Source: an uncultured Candidatus Saccharibacteria bacterium
GTDB taxonomy: Bacteria; Patescibacteriota; Saccharimonadia; Saccharimonadales; Saccharimonadaceae
Direction of reading: 5' to 3'
Assembly (NCBI GenBank): GCA_947253405.1
Contig: CAMXZF010000012.1
Location: 1 to 14,100, forward strand
Length of the DNA: 14,100 nucleotides
This document shows positions 1-6,299 of this stretch, piece after piece. Under the pieces are notes generated by a model. It saw only the letters and a program-made list of their open reading frames with translations, was not told where the DNA came from and did no database searches. Within the stretch, counting starts at the first letter, position 1. Every line of letters starts with the position of its first letter. Position numbers and translations under genes: made by a program.

Positions 1-43
1 ATCCAGGACGTCTCGTGGGCTCGGAGATGTGTATAAGAGACAG
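1..43 (+). other. Sequencing-library adapter (Nextera transposase end), not genomic
   Basis: Positions 10-43 match the 34-nt Nextera read-2 transposase adapter, including the 19-bp mosaic end AGATGTGTATAAGAGACAG at 25-43. Positions 1-9 are probably index or other library sequence. The ATG at 29 lies inside the adapter and would add the false residues MYKRQ to the ligase fragment. Genomic sequence therefore begins at 44. The match is to a sequence I know well, but I did not check it against a database. Confidence 0.96.
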
Positions 44-1078
44 GTTCAAGATATCGTCCTTAGTATAGGTCGAACTGGCGCCGCTACACCAATAGCCGTA
101 TTTGAACCGGTCAACTTAGCTGGCACAATCATCAAACACGCCACTTTGCATAATGAAGACGAAATCAAGCGCTTGGACGTAAGAATAGGTGACACCGTCA
201 TAATATATAAAGCAGGAGAAATTATACCAAAAGTTGAATCTGTTATTACTAACATGCGTCCAAAAGAAGCTAAGCCTTTTGACTTTGCCCTAGCTTTAAG
301 AAAGCAATATCCTGAATTAGATTTTTATCGACCAGAAGGCGAAGCTGTTTGGCGAGCCACAAATTTACAAAATGTTAAAGATGCACTTGTGCAATCTATT
401 AAACACTACGCCAGTCGTCCAGCTATGAATATTGACGGCTTAGGCGAAAGTGTAGCCTGTGCCTTAGTTGATTCTAAGCTGGTAAAAAATATTGATGATT
501 TATATAAATTAAAACTAGCTGACTTAGCCAATCTTGATGGTTTTGCTGAAATATCAGCCAACAACCTAGTGAATGCTATCGAAAACAGCAAAATGGAAAC
601 ACTCGATCGATTCATCTTTGGCCTCGGCATTAGGCATGTAGGCGCAAAAACAGCTAGCGATTTGGCGACTTATTGCAAAAATCTAGATACTTTTATAGAT
701 ATTACAATATCGCAGCTACTATCAATAGATGGCATTGGTCTAGTTGTGGCGGAATCCATTGTAGCTTGGCTATCAGATGAAACTAATTTAGCCACCATTA
801 AAAACCTCGTAAATCTAGGCGTTAAACCTCAGCCTTTAACCATCAGTGATAAATTGTTGGGCCTGTCTTTTGCCATTACTGGCACATTAACTAGCATGTC
901 AAGAGATCAGGCTAGTCAAAAAATCAAATCTCTAGGCGGCGCTTTTCACACTTCTGTTAGCCAGTCAACCACATATCTTGTAGCTGGCGGTAAAGTTGGT
1001 GCTAGTAAAAAAGCTAAAGCCCTAAAATACGGCACCAAGATAATTAACGAAGCAGATTTTTTATCAATCTTGAATTAA
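44..1078 (+). CDS. ligA: NAD-dependent DNA ligase LigA, 3' partial, zinc finger degenerate
   Basis: LigA seals nicks in double-stranded DNA using NAD+, joining Okazaki fragments and finishing repair. The visible 344 codons begin in the OB-fold (QVxxIGRTGAATPIA, then ATLHNEDEIKRLDVRIGDTV). They continue through the helix-hairpin-helix region (IDGLGESV, LGIRHVGAKTA, IDGIGLVVAESI) and end with a BRCT domain (LLGLSFAITGTLTSMSRDQA to the stop). The N-terminal Ia and adenylation domains are missing only because the contig ends here; the ATG at 29 is adapter. Oddly, the stretch between OB-fold and HhH (about 260-420), where the family has a Cys4 zinc finger, contains no cysteine; the final finger cysteine of the E. 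coli enzyme aligns with Ala in VWRA. The only two cysteines lie in the HhH region. The gene is followed by an RNA gene with its own promoter. Family identity is secure. Confidence 0.95.
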   Translation, partial: VQDIVLSIGRTGAATPIAVFEPVNLAGTIIKHATLHNEDEIKRLDVRIGDTVIIYKAGEIIPKVESVITNMRPKEAKPFDFALALRKQYPELDFYRPEGEAVWRATNLQNVKDALVQSIKHYASRPAMNIDGLGESVACALVDSKLVKNIDDLYKLKLADLANLDGFAEISANNLVNAIENSKMETLDRFIFGLGIRHVGAKTASDLATYCKNLDTFIDITISQLLSIDGIGLVVAESIVAWLSDETNLATIKNLVNLGVKPQPLTISDKLLGLSFAITGTLTSMSRDQASQKIKSLGGAFHTSVSQSTTYLVAGGKVGASKKAKALKYGTKIINEADFLSILN

Positions 1079-1090
1079 TTTAATTTATTA

Positions 1091-1119
1091 TTGACATATA
1101 TAGATAATTATGTTATAAT
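1091..1119 (+). promoter_or_regulatory. Perfect sigma70-type promoter with extended -10
   Basis: TTGACA at 1091-1096 and TATAAT at 1114-1119 are both exact consensus, with an exact 17-nt spacer. A TGn extended -10 motif (TGT at 1111-1113) precedes the -10. Transcription should start near 1126-1127, directly before the first of three adjacent hairpins. No plus-strand coding gene follows, so the promoter appears to serve the small RNA at 1127-1203. It is much stronger by consensus than any other promoter visible in the window. Confidence 0.85.
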
Positions 1120-1126
1120 TACAATC

Positions 1127-1203
1127 AGTTCGTTAAATTTAGGCGAACCATTAGATGATGTAACTAATGAAATACTCACCCCGGAGAGACGGTGGGTATT
1201 TTT
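1127..1203 (+). ncRNA. Candidate small structured RNA of three adjacent hairpins, about 77 nt
   Basis: Between a perfect promoter and a Rho-independent terminator, nearly every base falls in a hairpin. Hairpin 1 pairs GTTCG (1128-1132) with CGAAC (1144-1148), extendable by two G-U pairs to leave loop AAATTTA. Hairpin 2 pairs CATTAG (1149-1154) with CTAATG (1164-1169), loop ATGATGTAA. Hairpin 3 pairs AATACTCACC (1171-1180) with GGTGGGTATT (1191-1200), with one G-U pair and loop CCGGAGAGAC, and it runs into the U tract. The hairpins are separated by zero or one base, so they could stack. It lies between the convergent ends of ligA and typA and has no downstream plus-strand gene, which argues against a riboswitch or attenuator. 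I do not recognise it as SRP RNA, 6S RNA, tmRNA or RNase P RNA. Function is unknown; an exposed GGAG in loop 3 could bind RNA or a GGA-binding protein, but that is speculation. Confidence 0.65.
1171..1203 (+). terminator. Rho-independent terminator of the small RNA
   Basis: A ten-pair stem, AATACTCACC with GGTGGGTATT (one G-U pair), is followed directly by T at 1199-1203. It is oriented for plus-strand transcription. Read on the minus strand, the same stem is followed by a weaker U-rich stretch (UAUUUCAUUAG), so it may also help end typA, whose stop codon is at 1208-1210. Confidence 0.8.
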
Positions 1204-1207
1204 ATAT

Positions 1208-3031
1208 CTATTTACGATTAGCTCTTTTTCGCTTGATCGGATCAAGCTCTAATTTACGTAGACGCAAATTTTTTGGCGTTACTTCTAATAATTCATCGCC
1301 TTCGATAAAATCTAAACATTGCTCTAACGACATTTCTGTATAAGGTGTTAGCTGAATAGCGCCATCACTCGATTTACTGCGCATATTGGTTAACTGCTTA
1401 CCTTTACAAACATTGATTTCTAGATCTTCTTTACGTTTGTTTAAGCCGACTATCTGGCCAGCATAAACTTCGACACCAGCATCAATATAAAGCTCACCTC
1501 TAGCTTCAGCGTTAGCCAACGCATAGGCCGTAGACATACCAGCTTCAGAGGCAATCAAAACACCGTTACGCAATCCGGCTAAACTTTGACCAAGCGGTTG
1601 ATAGCCCGAAGGAATAGAACTCATAATAACTGTACCTTTAGTGGCAGTTAGTAAGGTATTGTGTAAGCCAATCAAAGCGCGCGATGTTATTTTATAAGTA
1701 GATCGGATAGTATTTTGTGCTGAAGTTTCTTGGCTTAAAAGTTCAGCGTGGCGAGCGCCCAATTCGCTAGCAACTGCACCCATAAATTCAGGCGTAACCT
1801 CTAGAAACAGTTCTTCAACTGGCTCTAAAATTTTACCCGCTTCTTCTTTCAAGACCACCTGCGGGCGGCCAACTTCAAACTCATAACCTTCGCGGCGCAT
1901 TGATTCTATTAAAACCGATAAATGTAGTTCGCCTCGACCACTAACTTTAAAGCCGATACCATCTTCTTCAACCCTTAAAGAAACGTTTGTCTCTAGTTCT
2001 CGATTTAAACGCTCGGCAATTTGACGAGAAGTATTAAATTCGCCCTCTCTACCTTTAAACGGGGAAGTGTTTGGTCCCAAATAAACAGATATAGTTGGGC
2101 TTTCTATTTCTAAGCGCGGTAGAGGAGTGGGATCAGATGGGTCGGCAATTGTTTCGCCAATTTTAGCATCGCCTATACCCGTTATAGCCACTATATCACC
2201 CGCACTAGCTTCGTCTATCGGCTGCTGATTTAAACCAGAATAAGTAAACAATTTATCAACTTTAAAGTTTTTAACGCTATCATCGTATTTAATCAAGTTA
2301 ATCAACATACCTGGACGCACCGTGCCTCTATTAATTCTACCGACAGCATACTTACCCAAGAAATTATCATAAGATAGTGAAGTAACTAACATGCGAAAAG
2401 CACCATCTAGATTTACATCAGGTGAAGGTATCTGCTTTATAATTGCCTGAAAAATTGGCGTTAAATCTGCGGGCGCAGTTAAATCTGCGGGCATTTTATC
2501 CCAAGCCTTAGCTTCGCGACCAATGGCATAATAAACTGAATAATTTAGCTGATCATCATTAGTAGCTAATTCTAAAAATAGATTGGCTACTTCATCTTCG
2601 ACAGCGTCAATTCGACGGGCTGGTTTATCAACTTTATTAATAATTACAATTGGCTTTAATCCCAAAGATAAGGCTTTAGATAAAACAAACTTAGTCTGTG
2701 GCATTGGGCCTTCGGCGGCATCAACAATTAAAAGTACGCCATCCGCCATTTGTAAAGTGCGCTCTACTTCGCCACTAAAATCAGCGTGTCCCGGCGTGTC
2801 AATAATATTAATCTTGTAGCCATCATACTGAATAGCCGTTGTTTTTGCTGTTATGGTAATGCCGCGCTCTTTTTCCTGATCACCACTATCCATAATCAAG
2901 CTTTCTGCCATTTCAGCAGAATTATCACGAAAAGTATGCGACTGCTTTAATAAACCATCTAGCAAGGTAGTTTTACCATGATCAACGTGGGCAATGATTG
3001 CAATATTTCTAATTTTATCTGGTGTTAACAT
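1208..3031 (-). CDS. typA: Ribosome-associated translational GTPase TypA/BipA
   Basis: TypA/BipA is an EF-G-like GTPase that binds the 70S ribosome and helps 50S assembly and growth under stress. The 607-residue protein has the usual family length. Its GTPase motifs are all visible: G1 AHVDHGKTT (14-22), G2 ERGITI (55-60), G3 DTPGHADF (78-85) and G4 NKVD (132-135). Domain II follows, then the EF-G-like domains and the C-terminal domain specific to TypA (RSKSSDGAIQLTP region). The ATG at 3031 gives the family N-terminus (IRNIAIIAHVDHGKTTLLD). No Shine-Dalgarno lies in the normal place; instead a hairpin and U tract (3032-3053) abut the start codon. It lies 35 nt downstream of tRNA-Val(CAC) on the same strand and may be expressed by read-through from the tRNA promoter. 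No missing key residue was seen. Confidence 0.97.
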   Translation of the reverse strand: MLTPDKIRNIAIIAHVDHGKTTLLDGLLKQSHTFRDNSAEMAESLIMDSGDQEKERGITITAKTTAIQYDGYKINIIDTPGHADFSGEVERTLQMADGVLLIVDAAEGPMPQTKFVLSKALSLGLKPIVIINKVDKPARRIDAVEDEVANLFLELATNDDQLNYSVYYAIGREAKAWDKMPADLTAPADLTPIFQAIIKQIPSPDVNLDGAFRMLVTSLSYDNFLGKYAVGRINRGTVRPGMLINLIKYDDSVKNFKVDKLFTYSGLNQQPIDEASAGDIVAITGIGDAKIGETIADPSDPTPLPRLEIESPTISVYLGPNTSPFKGREGEFNTSRQIAERLNRELETNVSLRVEEDGIGFKVSGRGELHLSVLIESMRREGYEFEVGRPQVVLKEEAGKILEPVEELFLEVTPEFMGAVASELGARHAELLSQETSAQNTIRSTYKITSRALIGLHNTLLTATKGTVIMSSIPSGYQPLGQSLAGLRNGVLIASEAGMSTAYALANAEARGELYIDAGVEVYAGQIVGLNKRKEDLEINVCKGKQLTNMRSKSSDGAIQLTPYTEMSLEQCLDFIEGDELLEVTPKNLRLRKLELDPIKRKRANRK

Positions 3032-3053
3032 AAAAACATGCGCCTGTTGGCGC
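3032..3053 (-). terminator. Hairpin plus U tract between tRNA-Val(CAC) and typA
   Basis: On the minus strand GCGCC and GGCGC (3049-3053 and 3040-3044) close an AACA loop. Two to three bases later a run of five U (3032-3036) ends at the typA ATG. This fits a short Rho-independent terminator for the tRNA operon, possibly leaky so that typA is also read. The stem has only five pairs, so efficiency is uncertain. Confidence 0.5.
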
Positions 3054-3066
3054 CCCTTTTTGATTG

Positions 3067-3143
3067 TGGTGGGTCGAAAGAGACTCGAACTCCTGACCTC
3101 TGCCGTGTGAAGGCAGCGCTCTAGCCAGCTGAGCTACCGACCC
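3067..3143 (-). tRNA. tRNA-Val (anticodon CAC)
   Basis: A 77-nt cloverleaf with encoded CCA. The acceptor GGGTCGG pairs with TCGACCC (last pair G-U). The D-arm is GCTC/GAGC, the anticodon stem CTGCC/GGCAG encloses loop TTCACAC, and the T-loop is TTCGAGT. Anticodon CAC reads GUG. It is the last of three closely spaced tRNAs in transcription order, 24 nt after tRNA-Ala(GGC) and 35 nt before typA. Confidence 0.97.
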
Positions 3144-3167
3144 GTCAAGTTCTTAATGACTTAAAAA

Positions 3168-3244
3168 TGGTGGAGCACAGCGGATTCGAACCGCTCACCT
3201 CTTCGCTGCCAGCGAAGCGCTCTAGCCAAATGAGCTAGTGCCCC
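3168..3244 (-). tRNA. tRNA-Ala (anticodon GGC)
   Basis: A 77-nt cloverleaf with encoded CCA. The acceptor GGGGCAC pairs with GTGCTCC, giving the G3-U70 pair that is the classic alanine identity element. The anticodon stem CTTCG/CGAAG encloses loop CTGGCAG, so anticodon GGC reads GCC (and GCU by wobble). It sits 9 nt after tRNA-Val(TAC) and is surely cotranscribed with it. Confidence 0.97.
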
Positions 3245-3253
3245 ATAATAATA

Positions 3254-3330
3254 TGGTGGGTCGTGAGGGGCTCGAACCCCCGACCTCCTCGGTGTAAACG
3301 AGGCGCTCTAGCCAACTGAGCTAACGACCC
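3254..3330 (-). tRNA. tRNA-Val (anticodon TAC)
   Basis: A 77-nt cloverleaf with encoded CCA. The acceptor GGGTCGT pairs with ACGACCC, and the anticodon stem CCTCG/CGAGG encloses loop TTTACAC. Anticodon TAC reads GUA and other valine codons. It is the first tRNA after the promoter at 3359-3386. A second valine isoacceptor (CAC) lies two genes downstream. Confidence 0.97.
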
Positions 3331-3363
3331 ATAATATTTACATCTATGGCGCTTAAATATTAT
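3331..3363 (-). repeat. 10-bp inverted repeat abutting tRNA-Val(TAC)
   Basis: ATAATATTTA (3331-3340) and TAAATATTAT (3354-3363) are perfect inverted copies around a 13-nt loop. One arm touches the first base of tRNA-Val(TAC); the other overlaps the predicted -10 box. In RNA from the predicted start only one arm would be transcribed, so any role would be at the DNA level. It may simply be AT-rich chance. Confidence 0.4.
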
Positions 3364-3386
3364 AGCATTTTTAAGTGCAATAACAA
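3359..3386 (-). promoter_or_regulatory. Promoter for the Val-Ala-Val tRNA operon
   Basis: Reading the minus strand, TTGTTA (3381-3386) and TATAAT (3359-3364) are separated by 16 nt. The -10 is preceded by TGC, an extended -10 motif. The start would be near 3352, about 22 nt before tRNA-Val(TAC). This suggests that the Leu tRNA is transcribed separately from the other three, although read-through is possible. Confidence 0.6.
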
Positions 3387-3388
3387 TG

Positions 3389-3475
3389 TGGTGCGCGCGA
3401 GAAGACTTGAACTTCCACGCCACGGATGGCACATGCACCTCAAGCATGCCTGTCTACCAATTCCAGCACGCGCGC
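3389..3475 (-). tRNA. tRNA-Leu (anticodon GAG)
   Basis: An 87-nt class II tRNA with a long variable arm and encoded CCA. The acceptor GCGCGCG pairs with CGCGCGC. The anticodon stem CATGC/GCATG encloses loop TTGAGGT, so anticodon GAG reads CUC/CUU. The D-arm GGAATTGGTAGAC is typical of leucine tRNAs. It is first in transcription order of the cluster. Confidence 0.96.
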
Positions 3476-3483
3476 CTAAAAAT

Positions 3484-3492
3484 ATTTTAACA
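3484..3492 (-). promoter_or_regulatory. Extended -10 element for tRNA-Leu
   Basis: On the minus strand TGTTAAAAT gives a TGn motif plus a -10-like TAAAAT, placing the start close to 3477, just before the mature tRNA-Leu 5' end. No good -35 box is visible at the right spacing, so this is tentative. Confidence 0.4.
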
Positions 3493-3529
3493 TAACGAGG
3501 TAACAAGTATAACTAAAAGCTAGCTAAAA

Positions 3530-3847
3530 TTAATTTTTCTTAGTTGATTTATTAGAAGTAAAATTCGCACTCGCTTGAACGACTTTATAAACTGGGCTAG
3601 CTGAACTAGTTGTACTAGATTCTTCAATGATATTTTTAACCCTAACGCGTTGAAGTAAAAATTTAACTAGCTTGTAGATCAAATAGATAGCGCCGACTAC
3701 TAGGTAGTAAAGTGCTAGAAAAATATAATAAAAGATAATTATAAATACGCCGATATACCAATTTTTTTTAATAAATTGTGGCACTGATGCGCCTAAGGCA
3801 AAACCTAAGAATAAACTATTTTTATTCTCGCTCTTACTCTTAACCAT
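3530..3847 (-). CDS. Small hypothetical membrane protein, 105 residues
   Basis: I do not recognise this protein. A short charged N-terminus (KSKSENKN) is followed by a small Gly/Ala-rich stretch. Then comes a long hydrophobic, tyrosine-rich segment at about residues 30-65, enough for one long or two closely packed membrane helices. A Lys/Arg-rich turn (QRVRVKN) and a polar Ser/Thr/Lys tail end it. The basic flank suggests a cytoplasmic tail. It starts at ATG 3847, 24 nt after the synthetase stop on the same strand, with a weak AGG upstream. CTAG-rich native base use supports a real gene, but no homology can be claimed. Confidence 0.65.
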   Translation of the reverse strand: MVKSKSENKNSLFLGFALGASVPQFIKKNWYIGVFIIIFYYIFLALYYLVVGAIYLIYKLVKFLLQRVRVKNIIEESSTTSSASPVYKVVQASANFTSNKSTKKN

Positions 3848-3859
3848 AACCTAATAATT

Positions 3860-3865
3860 ATTATA
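3860..3865 (-). promoter_or_regulatory. Possible -10 box for the small membrane protein
   Basis: On the minus strand an exact TATAAT at 3865-3860 lies in the short gap between the synthetase stop and the membrane-protein start at 3847. No convincing -35 box is seen in the 3' end of the synthetase gene. It could allow independent expression, or it may be chance in AT-rich DNA. Confidence 0.3.
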
Positions 3866-3871
3866 CTATAC

Positions 3872-5581
3872 TTAGTCTTTCATAAGCTCAGTGTAGGCAA
3901 CTTTACCGACTTTAGTTTTAGGTAAACTTTCCCTAAATTCGATCAGTCTTGGCAACTCAAACTTAGCTAAATTTTCGCGGCAATGCGCCATAATTTTATG
4001 TTTTATTTCACTACTGGGCTTAACGCCGTCGTTTAAGACCACGAAAGCTTTTGCTATATGTCCACGATATTCATCTGGTATGCCAACAACAGTAGTCATT
4101 AAAACTTCATCGATTTGGCATATCACACCTTCGACTTTACTAGGATAAATATTATACCCGCTACTGACGATAATTCTTTTTAACCTTTGCTTGAAAAATA
4201 CATAGCCATCTTTGTCCATATAGCCAATATCGCCAGTGTGTAACCAAATGTGACCATCACCATGGCGCCTTAATGCCTCATTAGTTTCTTTGACATTATT
4301 GACATATCCGCTCATCAAATTTGGCCCCGTCAGCACAATTTCGCCTAGTTCGCCCGCAGGCTTTTCAAAATCGGTACCAGGCTCAACGATCTTATAAAAC
4401 ACATCCGGGCAGGGGATGCCAACAGTGTAAGGCTTGTACTTATCCTCCGGGGTAACACAAGATACTGACACACACTCTGCTAGTCCATAGCCTTGTATTA
4501 AATTTGCTTGACTGCCAGTTTTTCGCAATAACTTTTCCACAGACTTCTTGAGATTGTCATCTAGTAAGTCGCCGCCTGAAATCGCTAGCTTCACACAAGA
4601 TAAATCTAGCTTTTTAATGTGACGATTCCTAAGCATAGCTTCATATAAAGTTGGCACGCCCACTAATAAGTTGGGCCGACTTTGCTTTAATATGCGATCA
4701 AACCTTTTGGCGTCAAACTTTGGATACATCATTACTGTCATAGCATTAACAAACATGGCATGAATACCGACCGCCAAGCCAAAACCATGAAAAATTGGCA
4801 TAATACCTAAAATGCTATTTCCTGGTTTAGCGTAATCAGAAAACATTTCTTTAACTTGCATCGCCATAGAATTAAAAGATAAATTGCTAAGCGCCACACC
4901 CTTTGATGTGCCGGTAGTGCCACCACTATAAATAATGACAGCTAGATCTTTACGCTTGGTGTGAATATTAACGTCACCATAAAAGCGTGCTCCATATGCC
5001 AACAAATCTTGCCATAATATAACATTATCGCCGCTCGGATATTCTTGTTTTTTATGTAATAATGGCACTAAATTCATTAGTTTTATGCTAGCCCTAGGCA
5101 CAAAAGGTAGGGACATGGTCGGCGATATGGCAATAACTTTTTTAACACTAGTATTTTTTAAAACTTTTTTGGCGCTTTGCCAAGAAACATCGATCACCAC
5201 CAAGTAGCGACTAGATGTTAAATTAAGCGCATACTCAATTTCGGCTGGGCTTGATAGCGGATGAAAAATATTAGCTACAGCACCAATCTTATTAACGGCA
5301 TAAATTGCATATATTGCCTCGGGTATATTGGCGCTACATATTGATACTACATCACCTTTTTTAACGCCAATTTCCTTAAGGCCACGTGCTGCCATATCGA
5401 TTTGGCGCATTAAATCTTCATATGTAATTTGTCTACCAAAATAATCAATCGCTACGTGCAAGGGGTACTTATTGGCGGTGCGCTCAATAAAATCGTACAT
5501 CGATATGTTCGGGTACCTCAGTGATTTTTTAACACCTTTGCCGTAGGACTTTAACCAGGGTGCTTTTAATTTCTTTGCCAT
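3872..5581 (-). CDS. AMP-dependent acyl-CoA/acyl-ACP synthetase (FadD/Aas-like)
   Basis: This ANL-superfamily enzyme activates a carboxylic acid, most likely a fatty acid, with ATP to an acyl-adenylate and then a thioester. The 569 residues match the length of long-chain acyl-CoA ligases. Visible core motifs are the phosphate loop SGGTTGTSKG (219-228), QGYGLAE (363-369, with Ala where most have Thr), HTGD (448-451), the hinge region QRLKRIIVSSG (465-475) and PKTKVGK near the C-terminus, whose last Lys (about 560) is the catalytic lysine. It starts 17 nt after the acyltransferase stop, so the two are cotranscribed. Together they resemble a split Aas (acyltransferase plus acyl-ACP synthetase). 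No recognisable acyl carrier protein gene is in the window. Substrate is inferred, not shown; other ANL substrates cannot be excluded. Confidence 0.88.
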   Translation of the reverse strand: MAKKLKAPWLKSYGKGVKKSLRYPNISMYDFIERTANKYPLHVAIDYFGRQITYEDLMRQIDMAARGLKEIGVKKGDVVSICSANIPEAIYAIYAVNKIGAVANIFHPLSSPAEIEYALNLTSSRYLVVIDVSWQSAKKVLKNTSVKKVIAISPTMSLPFVPRASIKLMNLVPLLHKKQEYPSGDNVILWQDLLAYGARFYGDVNIHTKRKDLAVIIYSGGTTGTSKGVALSNLSFNSMAMQVKEMFSDYAKPGNSILGIMPIFHGFGLAVGIHAMFVNAMTVMMYPKFDAKRFDRILKQSRPNLLVGVPTLYEAMLRNRHIKKLDLSCVKLAISGGDLLDDNLKKSVEKLLRKTGSQANLIQGYGLAECVSVSCVTPEDKYKPYTVGIPCPDVFYKIVEPGTDFEKPAGELGEIVLTGPNLMSGYVNNVKETNEALRRHGDGHIWLHTGDIGYMDKDGYVFFKQRLKRIIVSSGYNIYPSKVEGVICQIDEVLMTTVVGIPDEYRGHIAKAFVVLNDGVKPSSEIKHKIMAHCRENLAKFELPRLIEFRESLPKTKVGKVAYTELMKD

Positions 5582-5598
5582 ATCTATTTAACATTCTA

Positions 5599-6231
5599 TC
5601 ATCTTGGCGCTGATTTTGATGGGTTCTTAGCTGGTACACTGCCAACTAGCTTGATCTTTGCACCTTCTATATTCATCAATAAATCAGCCACAGACTGCCG
5701 TAGCTGATTATTTTTAGCCGTTATGGCATCAGTCTTTTTCACATATAACGGCTTACCGAAAATAATTTTATTCTTACGACGACGGCATAGCTTTGGGTTC
5801 TCAGTAATAGCACAAGGTATAATCGGCGCATTAGTTAGTTGCGCCATTTTAACTGCCCCAAACTTAAACGGCAATAATTGATGTGGCTTTTTGTTGTGCC
5901 TAGTACCCTCGGGGAATAATACTATCAAACCACCACTATTTAAACGCTCGACAGCTTGATCAATCACATTGCCTGGGTGGTCGCGATCAACCCGAATTAG
6001 ATTAAATATTTTAAAAAGACAACCCAAATGGCCATCTAGTAGCTCCTTTTTAGCCAAAAAAATTGGCTTACGATTTAAGCTAGCACCTAGAATTAAAGGG
6101 TCTAACGAACTAGTGTGATTAGCAACCACAATTAGTTTTTTATCTTTAAGCTCTAAAAGATTTTTTTTATCTATCGTAAAACCATATAGTAGCTTGAAAA
6201 ATAATCGAAAAAAATAACGTAAAATAATCAT
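5599..6231 (-). CDS. plsC: PlsC-family 1-acyl-glycerol-3-phosphate acyltransferase
   Basis: PlsC-family enzymes transfer an acyl chain to lysophosphatidic acid or another lysophospholipid at the membrane. The 210-residue protein has the catalytic HX4D box (NHTSSLD, His39 and Asp44), the second conserved block ending in RVDRD (80-84), the FPEGTR block (106-111), and a later block near IIPCAI. The hydrophobic aromatic N-terminus (about 1-18) can anchor it in the membrane. It is the first gene of the minus-strand operon, followed 17 nt later by the acyl synthetase, and it diverges from the operon starting at 6350. The acceptor could be lysophosphatidate (PlsC) or a lysophospholipid (Aas-type); the sequence alone does not decide. 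Confidence 0.9.
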   Translation of the reverse strand: MIILRYFFRLFFKLLYGFTIDKKNLLELKDKKLIVVANHTSSLDPLILGASLNRKPIFLAKKELLDGHLGCLFKIFNLIRVDRDHPGNVIDQAVERLNSGGLIVLFPEGTRHNKKPHQLLPFKFGAVKMAQLTNAPIIPCAITENPKLCRRRKNKIIFGKPLYVKKTDAITAKNNQLRQSVADLLMNIEGAKIKLVGSVPAKNPSKSAPR

Positions 6232-6263
6232 AGTATACTGGACTTATCTATATTTTTATGGTA

Positions 6264-6272
6264 TGGTATAAG
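6264..6272 (+). promoter_or_regulatory. Possible extended -10 for the 6350-8442 operon
   Basis: TGGTATAAG provides a TGn motif and a -10-like TATAAG at 6267-6272. No good -35 is visible. It would give a leader of about 70 nt that includes the ATAGCGCT repeats. Within this stretch ATGGT is repeated twice in tandem (6254-6263 region), which could be a coincidence. Confidence 0.3.
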
Positions 6273-6299
6273 CATATTCGAACGGTGGGCCTTTTATAT

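Noticed and set aside
29..1078. Full-length or alternative-start ligase from the ATG at 29
   Set aside because: That ATG lies in library adapter sequence; the genomic part begins inside the OB-fold.
1091..1203. Riboswitch or attenuator reading for the hairpin element
   Set aside because: The terminator is followed by the 3' end of typA on the opposite strand; there is no downstream gene on the plus strand to control.
3235..3447. Open minus-strand frame of 70 codons (SLAQLARAPRLHRGGRG type)
   Set aside because: It runs through tRNA-Val(TAC) and tRNA-Leu(GAG). This translated pattern is a familiar artefact of reading tRNA genes as protein.
3481..3529. AGCTAGCT-containing gap as a terminator for the small membrane protein
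   Set aside because: The palindrome is too short and AT-rich to form a convincing stem, and no U tract follows in the right place.
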